A stretch of DNA of 10,159 bases, taken from NCBI GenBank assembly GCA_905214675.1, contig CAJMMS010000062.1:1-10159 (forward strand), written 5' to 3'. Both the position numbers and the translations under genes were made by a program. Below the pieces are notes generated by a model, which searched no databases, was not told where the DNA came from, and saw only the letters and a program-made list of their open reading frames with translations. Shown piece after piece: positions 6,916-10,159 of this stretch (position 1 is the stretch's first letter; each line of letters begins with the position of its first letter). The stretch comes from an uncultured bacterium. Lineage in GTDB: Bacteria > Bacillota > Clostridia > Lachnospirales > Lachnospiraceae.

Positions 6916-7422
6916 TTATGCATTTTTTCCACAGCAGAATTTGTATTTTTTACCGCTTCCGCATGGGCATGGATCATTTCTTCCCACTTTTTTGCCTTTG
7001 ATCACAGTGTTTGCCTTTTTCGCTTCACGATAAAGAGCCTTTTTCTTATCTGCGTCAAAGATGTTATCCCACATCGGCAGTCCATACAGCCAGTCTGCTT
7101 TCGCATCTACCATGTTCTTGTACAGTTTTTCTTTGTCAAAGATCAGGTTTACTTCGGTATCCTCATCCATCTCTTCGATCGGATTTGGAACGATCAGACT
7201 TTCGTCGATACCATCCAGAAATCCAACCATTGTCATGACTGGAATCTCATATTTGGCTGCCAGTTCTTTTACCGTACCTTTTACTTTTACATCCGGTTCA
7301 GAAAGCAGCTTTTCATAAATACCTTTTTCAATCATAAAATAGTCTGTCCAGAACTTCTGAAGTACCTTTTTATCTGTCTGCTGAGAGTACGCAGTGTCTC
7401 TCCACTCCTGTAATAATCCCAT
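6916..7422 (-). CDS. SEC-C motif protein
   Basis: A 168-residue protein ending in the zinc-binding SEC-C motif VGRNDPCPCGSGKKYKFCCG (about 147-165, with C152, C154, C163, C164), the same motif found at the C-terminus of SecA. The rest (1-145) is helical and charged, with no membrane segment. In SecA this motif binds SecB and ribosomes; in stand-alone proteins its partner is usually unknown, so involvement in secretion or ribosome contact is only a suggestion. The ATG at 7422 is preceded by AAGGATGG. It is monocistronic or leaky into the DUF218 gene: a strong promoter at 7525-7553, a leader of about 95 nt, and a terminator right after the stop. Confidence 0.93.
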   Translation of the reverse strand: MGLLQEWRDTAYSQQTDKKVLQKFWTDYFMIEKGIYEKLLSEPDVKVKGTVKELAAKYEIPVMTMVGFLDGIDESLIVPNPIEEMDEDTEVNLIFDKEKLYKNMVDAKADWLYGLPMWDNIFDADKKKALYREAKKANTVIKGKKVGRNDPCPCGSGKKYKFCCGKNA

Positions 7423-7462
7423 ATTCTTACCATCCTTATATTTTGTTTTCTTTTATCATATG

Positions 7463-7487
7463 CGGAATCTGATTCCGTCTTTCGGAA
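7463..7487 (-). promoter_or_regulatory. Alternative hairpins in the SEC-C gene leader
   Basis: In the transcript TTCCG (7483-7487), CGGAAT (7472-7477) and ATTCCG (7463-7468) follow one another, so the middle element can pair with either neighbour. The two hairpins are mutually exclusive. The site is about 40 nt upstream of the start codon; a regulatory role is unproven. Confidence 0.35.
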
Positions 7488-7524
7488 GGCCCTGCCCGGA
7501 TCGTGCAGAAGCCCGATGCACTAT

Positions 7525-7553
7525 ATTATATTATATTTCCTGTTTTTTGTAAA
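7525..7553 (-). promoter_or_regulatory. Promoter of the SEC-C gene
   Basis: TTTACA (-35, 7548-7553) and a perfect TATAAT (-10, 7525-7530) with a 17-nt spacer. Transcription would begin near 7518, giving a 5' leader of about 95 nt. Confidence 0.85.
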
Positions 7554-7564
7554 GCAGATAGCCG

Positions 7565-7611
7565 AAAAAATCCCCCGCAAACGCACCTTCTTTGTGTCGT
7601 TCACAGGGGAT
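7565..7611 (-). terminator. Orphan minus-strand terminator, possible small RNA end
   Basis: On the minus strand ATCCCCTGTGAACG pairs with CGTTTGCGGGGGAT, a 14-bp stem with three G-U pairs, followed by six T. The wobble pairs would be A-C mismatches on the plus strand, so the structure belongs to a minus-strand RNA. No minus-strand gene lies upstream (the next one ends at 8552), so it may end a small RNA: a TATAAT at 7627-7632 would start one near 7620. It may also insulate the SEC-C promoter, whose -35 lies about 12 nt downstream. Confidence 0.6.
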
Positions 7612-7699
7612 CAGGGGAGGATAAGTATTATATTTCTCTTTGGTATATCCATAGTATGAACTCTTTTTCTTTTTTTATACCAGAAATGCACAAAAAACT

Positions 7700-7728
7700 T
7701 TGACAAATTGCTCAAAAAGTACGATAAT
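7700..7728 (+). promoter_or_regulatory. Promoter of the Lrp/AsnC gene
   Basis: TTGACA (7700-7705) and GATAAT (7723-7728) are spaced by 17 nt, a strong housekeeping promoter. Transcription would start near 7735, giving a leader of about 75 nt that contains a CCGTT/AACGG hairpin (7741-7754). Confidence 0.88.
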
Positions 7729-7763
7729 ATCTTTTACTAGCCGTTATACAACGGTAATATGAA

Positions 7764-7781
7764 AAGTACCTGAATGTACTT
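7764..7781. repeat. AAGTAC inverted repeat, candidate regulator site
   Basis: AAGTAC (7764-7769) and GTACTT (7776-7781) form a 6-bp inverted repeat with a 6-nt centre just upstream of the ribosome binding site. A third AAGTAC copy overlaps the promoter spacer (7717-7722). Lrp-type proteins often bind several degenerate palindromes at their own gene, so autoregulation is a reasonable guess. Confidence 0.4.
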
Positions 7782-7809
7782 GAATTTTACGAAAGGAGGT
7801 CCATCTACT

Positions 7810-8268
7810 GTGGACTATTTAGATCAGCAGATTCTGATAAAACTGAAAGAAAATGCAAGACAGTCTGCTTCCGACATCAGTAAAGAAATACACTTATCCG
7901 TATCCACTGTGATCGACCGTATCCGCAAAATGGAATCTTCCGGTATCATCAAATCTTATACGGTGATCACTGACGAACACAAGACCGGAAATGACGTTAC
8001 TGCGCTGATGGAGATCAGTCTTGAGCATCCAAGATACAACGAATTATTTATCGAAAACATCAAAAAGAACCCGAACATCATTTCCTGTTATTATCTGACC
8101 GGAGAATTTGATTACCTGTTAAAGATCGCCTGCCAGTCGTCCGAACATCTGGAGCAGATCCATCACTGGATCAAAGATCAGGATGGTGTTCGTCAGACAC
8201 GTACTCATTATGTACTCCGTACCGAAAAAAACATTTATTCTTCCCTTCCGGAAGCAACGGAACACTGA
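7810..8268 (+). CDS. Lrp/AsnC-family transcriptional regulator
   Basis: A 152-residue regulator. The N-terminal helix-turn-helix is at about 4-50 (SASDISKEIHLSVSTVIDRI, then MESSGIIKSYTV), and the C-terminal RAM ligand-binding/oligomerisation domain at about 63-140 (includes TGEFDYLLKIAC). The family senses amino acids or related small molecules and acts as dimers or octamers. The start is taken at GTG (7810), 10 nt after GGAGG. An upstream in-frame ATG at 7774 would add 12 residues unlike the family, has no ribosome binding site, and would place GGAGG inside the gene. Co-transcribed with the small membrane protein 18 nt downstream, which may be its target or functional partner. Confidence 0.93.
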   Translation: MDYLDQQILIKLKENARQSASDISKEIHLSVSTVIDRIRKMESSGIIKSYTVITDEHKTGNDVTALMEISLEHPRYNELFIENIKKNPNIISCYYLTGEFDYLLKIACQSSEHLEQIHHWIKDQDGVRQTRTHYVLRTEKNIYSSLPEATEH

Positions 8269-8286
8269 TTTCAGAAAGGAATCTCT

Positions 8287-8499
8287 ATGAAAAACAGGAA
8301 GCGTATTTTCGCTCTTGCAGGTGCCGTGATACTGATCGCACTTTATCTTCTCACGTTTCTCTTTGCCCTTATGGACAGTGAACTGGCACGTGGATTGTTC
8401 GGTGCTTCTTTCGCCTGCACATTCATCATCCCGGTGGTTTCCTATGCCTGTATTCTCATCTACCGGCTGAATCACAAAGATGATGAGGATCCGAAATAA
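8287..8499 (+). CDS. Small two-helix membrane protein
   Basis: A 70-residue protein of unknown function. After a basic start (MKNRKR) there are two hydrophobic segments (about 7-27 and 37-60) with a short DSELARG link between them, and a charged tail NHKDDEDPK. By the positive-inside rule both ends should face the cytoplasm. AAGGA precedes the ATG at good spacing. It follows the Lrp/AsnC gene by 18 nt and is followed by a strong terminator, so it is the second and last gene of that unit. I do not recognise the family; size and topology would fit a small transporter accessory or membrane regulator, without further evidence. Confidence 0.8.
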   Translation: MKNRKRIFALAGAVILIALYLLTFLFALMDSELARGLFGASFACTFIIPVVSYACILIYRLNHKDDEDPK

Positions 8500-8505
8500 A
8501 ATTTT

Positions 8506-8540
8506 AAACGCTCAGACTTCCAGACAGTCTGAGCGTTTTT
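8506..8540 (+). terminator. Strong terminator between converging genes
   Basis: AAACGCTCAGACT (8506-8518) and AGTCTGAGCGTTT (8526-8538) form a perfect 13-bp stem around a 7-nt loop, followed by T residues on the plus strand. On the minus strand the hairpin is followed by TTTAAAATTTT, so it may also end the gene at 8552-9172. Confidence 0.92.
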
Positions 8541-8551
8541 CAGTAAATCTT

Positions 8552-9172
8552 TTAAAATACAAATGCCATCTCTTCATTCATGAGTGTATTCCCCTGCATC
8601 ATCTCCCATATGGTATTTGGCAGATTAACTTTCTTTTTATAAACCGTCAGTACCTTATCCTCATCCAGGCACTGGATCGTCATTGCTTCCGGCCAGAAAA
8701 GATTACCCCAGCCACCAACCACACAACGGATCTTTTTATTGAACAGCACATAGCCGTCCTTACACTTAAGCAGTTCTCTCTGATACTCGATCACTCTTCC
8801 AGGACTCAGGTGATTCAAAGTCGCCTGTAAATAAAAATCACGATACAGTGCTTCTTTGCTTTCTTTCATCCAGTCAATCTCGCCTCTTAAAATCCTTTCG
8901 CAGTCTTTCCTGTCCACTTTTGCACATGCCCTGTGCCAGATATGATTCTGTATATATTTCTTTTCCAGATAAATCTGCTGTTCACTCTGGTCTTTCACAC
9001 ATAAATAGTATTGCGGTGCTCCTTCTGCATCATTTCCCGAAAACTTTAATTTCCGTAAGGTATAAGATTCAAATTTGCGTTCCCCTTCTCTTAGCAGAAT
9101 CTGCTGTTTCAGCTTTGCATACTCTTCCTTATCAATCTGCTGCTGTTCCTCATAATAAATCGTATACTGCAT
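8552..9172 (-). CDS. Divergent VTC-domain (polyphosphate polymerase-like) protein
   Basis: A 206-residue soluble protein. Its architecture follows bacterial VTC-domain proteins: YTLRKLKFSG (37-46) where the family has Y-x-IRSLYFDD, IYLEKKY (67-73) for the LE-x-K strand, ILRGEIDWM (94-102), the PGRVIEYQRE stretch (124-133) for the P-x-x-x-V-x-Y-x-RE strand, KKIR (146-149) and VLTVYKKKVNLPNTI (174-188) for the final ILE(V/I)K..LP strand. Active VTC domains make polyphosphate from ATP inside a basic tunnel. Here the R-x-R strand reads YLCVK (no Arg), VR before the D-x-x-IR strand reads VL, and the Glu of LE(V/I)K is Thr176. It may therefore be inactive or bind another ligand. The family call is from pattern memory. 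The start ATG has GAAGGGA upstream. It is a single gene, without the DUF4956 or CotH neighbours common for VTC genes. Confidence 0.6.
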   Translation of the reverse strand: MQYTIYYEEQQQIDKEEYAKLKQQILLREGERKFESYTLRKLKFSGNDAEGAPQYYLCVKDQSEQQIYLEKKYIQNHIWHRACAKVDRKDCERILRGEIDWMKESKEALYRDFYLQATLNHLSPGRVIEYQRELLKCKDGYVLFNKKIRCVVGGWGNLFWPEAMTIQCLDEDKVLTVYKKKVNLPNTIWEMMQGNTLMNEEMAFVF

Positions 9173-9386
9173 AAATTAAGTCCCTTCTTTCCTGTTGCGA
9201 TCCCCTCCGGAACAATCTACTGTGACCGTTCCATTTTGTGCAAAGCGGATACTAAAACTTCTCCGCACTGCTCACTGTAACTTTATATGGTAAATTCTAA
9301 CATCTATTTGTGAAAAAGAAGTGGAAAAGTTCTAAAGGATTTCTAAAGAGAACGCAAACATTTGTAAAACACCTGCTCAACTTGAA

Positions 9387-9415
9387 TTGACATTTCATTT
9401 CCGGCACTTTACAAT
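9387..9415 (+). promoter_or_regulatory. Promoter of the HAD phosphatase gene
   Basis: TTGACA (9387-9392) and TACAAT (9410-9415) with a 17-nt spacer. Transcription would start near 9422, leaving a leader of about 48 nt. Confidence 0.87.
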
Positions 9416-9437
9416 AACTCCAGAAGAATGCCGGAAA
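9398..9437. repeat. 9-bp inverted repeat around the HAD promoter -10 box
   Basis: TTTCCGGCA (9398-9406) lies within the promoter spacer and TGCCGGAAA (9429-9437) within the early leader, centres 31 nt apart (about three helical turns). The left arm is upstream of the transcription start, so this cannot be an RNA hairpin of this transcript. A repressor site is the natural reading. Confidence 0.65.
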
Positions 9438-9469
9438 CATTCTTAAAACGATAAAAAGGGGATTTTTAT

Positions 9470-10072
9470 ATGATTAAAAATATTATTTTTGACATTGGAA
9501 AAGTTCTGGTCCGTTTTGACTGGGAGGATTACCTTGCTGCTTTTCAGTTTTCCGAAGAAGAAACAAAAGCAATCGCACACGCCATGTTTTTAAGTCCAAA
9601 CTGGAATCTGGTGGATGAAGGGAGATTATCTTACGAAGAAATAGAACAAATTTTTGTAAACTCCTGCCCTAATTATGCAGAAGATATCCGTCTGGTCTTT
9701 GCCCACTTTGGTGACTGTATCACCCGTTTTCCTTATACAAGGCACTGGCTTTCTTCCCTCAGACAGCAGGGATATCAGCTTTATTATCTCTCTAATTACG
9801 GAGATTTTACCTGTCAGTATACCAGAAACGATCTGGACTTTCGCGATCTGATGGACGGTGGAATCATGTCTTACGAAGTGAAATGTCTGAAACCGGAACC
9901 GGCTATTTATCAGAGTCTTTTCAGAAAATATAATCTGATCCCGGAAGAATGTGTGTTCATTGATGACAATGCTGCAAATATCGAAGCAGCAAAAGAACTT
10001 GGAATGTATACAATATTGTTTAAAGACTATTTTGAAGCACAGAAACAACTTAAAGTATTATATAACAACTAA
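9470..10072 (+). CDS. HAD-superfamily hydrolase, YihX-like phosphatase
   Basis: A 200-residue cytoplasmic phosphatase-type protein. Motif I is FDIGKVLV (nucleophile D8; the usual second Asp is Gly10, as in the YihX group with FDxGNV). Motif II is YLSN (S108), motif III LKPEP (K141) and motif IV FIDDNAANIEAA (D165, D166). A helical cap domain lies between about 15 and 85. Family members with this layout dephosphorylate sugar phosphates such as glucose 1-phosphate, but the substrate here cannot be told. Lack of the second motif I Asp is normal for the subgroup, but may lower or alter phosphatase activity. AAAGGGG precedes the ATG. It is a single gene with its own promoter and terminator. Confidence 0.93.
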   Translation: MIKNIIFDIGKVLVRFDWEDYLAAFQFSEEETKAIAHAMFLSPNWNLVDEGRLSYEEIEQIFVNSCPNYAEDIRLVFAHFGDCITRFPYTRHWLSSLRQQGYQLYYLSNYGDFTCQYTRNDLDFRDLMDGGIMSYEVKCLKPEPAIYQSLFRKYNLIPEECVFIDDNAANIEAAKELGMYTILFKDYFEAQKQLKVLYNN

Positions 10073-10079
10073 AAATTTG

Positions 10080-10129
10080 CGGTGGTTTCCTGGCGCATGT
10101 ACGAAAAGGAAATCACCGATTATTTTTTA
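10080..10129 (+). terminator. Terminator of the HAD gene
   Basis: CGGTGGTTTCC and GGAAATCACCG form an 11-bp stem with one G-U pair and a 17-nt loop, followed by a T-rich tract (TTATTTTTTAT). It starts 8 nt after the stop codon. Confidence 0.85.
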
Positions 10130-10159
10130 TCGTATGCTGTCTGCGAAAAGCCAGAACCC

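Larger units (their letters stand above)
9173..9469. other. Divergent intergenic region
   Basis: About 300 nt between the VTC-like gene (leftward) and the HAD gene (rightward). It holds the HAD promoter, an inverted repeat (9398-9437) and a direct repeat TTCTAAAG at 9330-9337 and 9341-9348 (11-nt period, one helical turn). I see no convincing promoter for the VTC-like gene and no coding sequence. Confidence 0.6.

Noticed and set aside
5810..7413. Long open frames on the plus strand (for example 5810-6493 and 6688-7413)
   Set aside because: They lie opposite the clearly coding peptidase, DUF218 and SEC-C genes. They have no ribosome binding sites and encode low-complexity Phe/Ser/Cys-rich sequence typical of antisense frames.
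7641..7681. GGTATA/TATACC inverted repeat upstream of the Lrp/AsnC promoter
   Set aside because: Only 6 bp in very AT-rich sequence with a long spacer, so chance is a sufficient explanation.
7774..7809. Upstream ATG for the Lrp/AsnC gene
   Set aside because: It has no ribosome binding site and would put the strong GGAGGT inside the coding sequence; the GTG at 7810 fits better.
1..10159. Mobile elements, CRISPR arrays, tRNA or rRNA genes
   Set aside because: I found no transposase or integrase, no regularly spaced repeats, and no tRNA-like or rRNA sequence. Base composition looks even across the window.

Overview
The window looks like the chromosome of a Gram-positive anaerobe of the Clostridia, most likely a Lachnospiraceae member (Blautia/Dorea/Ruminococcus-like). 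The grounds are a moderate-to-low GC content, AAGGAGG-type ribosome binding sites, a clostridial IF-3 start region, a DUF1540 protein, a SEC-C protein and a YtrA-type GntR/ABC cassette. It is housekeeping and accessory chromosome. I see no rRNA, tRNA, insertion sequence, phage gene or CRISPR array. The assignment rests on gene content and style, not on a database search.

Left part (1-1240, minus strand): the translation operon infC-rpmI-rplT (IF-3, L35, L20; rplT runs off the left edge). It is driven by a strong promoter at 1211-1239 and a structured leader of about 190 nt containing an intrinsic terminator, as expected for L20-controlled attenuation. infC very probably starts at an ATT codon. 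Just upstream lies a small Cys-rich DUF1540 gene (1248-1571).

Middle (1678-4900, minus strand): a compact operon of gntR (YtrA type), an ABC ATPase and an ABC permease with a large C-terminal non-membrane domain. Its genes overlap by 8 and 26 nt. The promoter carries two inverted-repeat candidate operators, which suggests a self-regulated, ligand-sensing ABC system.

4944-7553 (minus strand): a SEC-C zinc-motif protein with a strong promoter and folded leader, a strong terminator that abuts the ribosome binding site of the next gene, a DUF218/YdcF-like membrane protein, and a peptidase T-like M20 metallopeptidase.

7554-8540 (plus strand apart from one orphan minus-strand terminator): an Lrp/AsnC regulator starting at GTG, followed by a 70-residue two-helix membrane protein. 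The pair ends at a strong, probably bidirectional terminator. 8552-9172 (minus) is a divergent VTC (polyphosphate polymerase-like) domain protein that seems to have lost key catalytic residues. 9387-10129 (plus) is a HAD-like phosphatase of the YihX type, with its own promoter, a 9-bp inverted repeat around the -10 box, and a terminator.

The most unusual items are the degenerate VTC-like protein, the multi-hairpin infC leader, the orphan terminator/possible small RNA at 7565-7620, and perfect inverted repeats embedded in two promoters.
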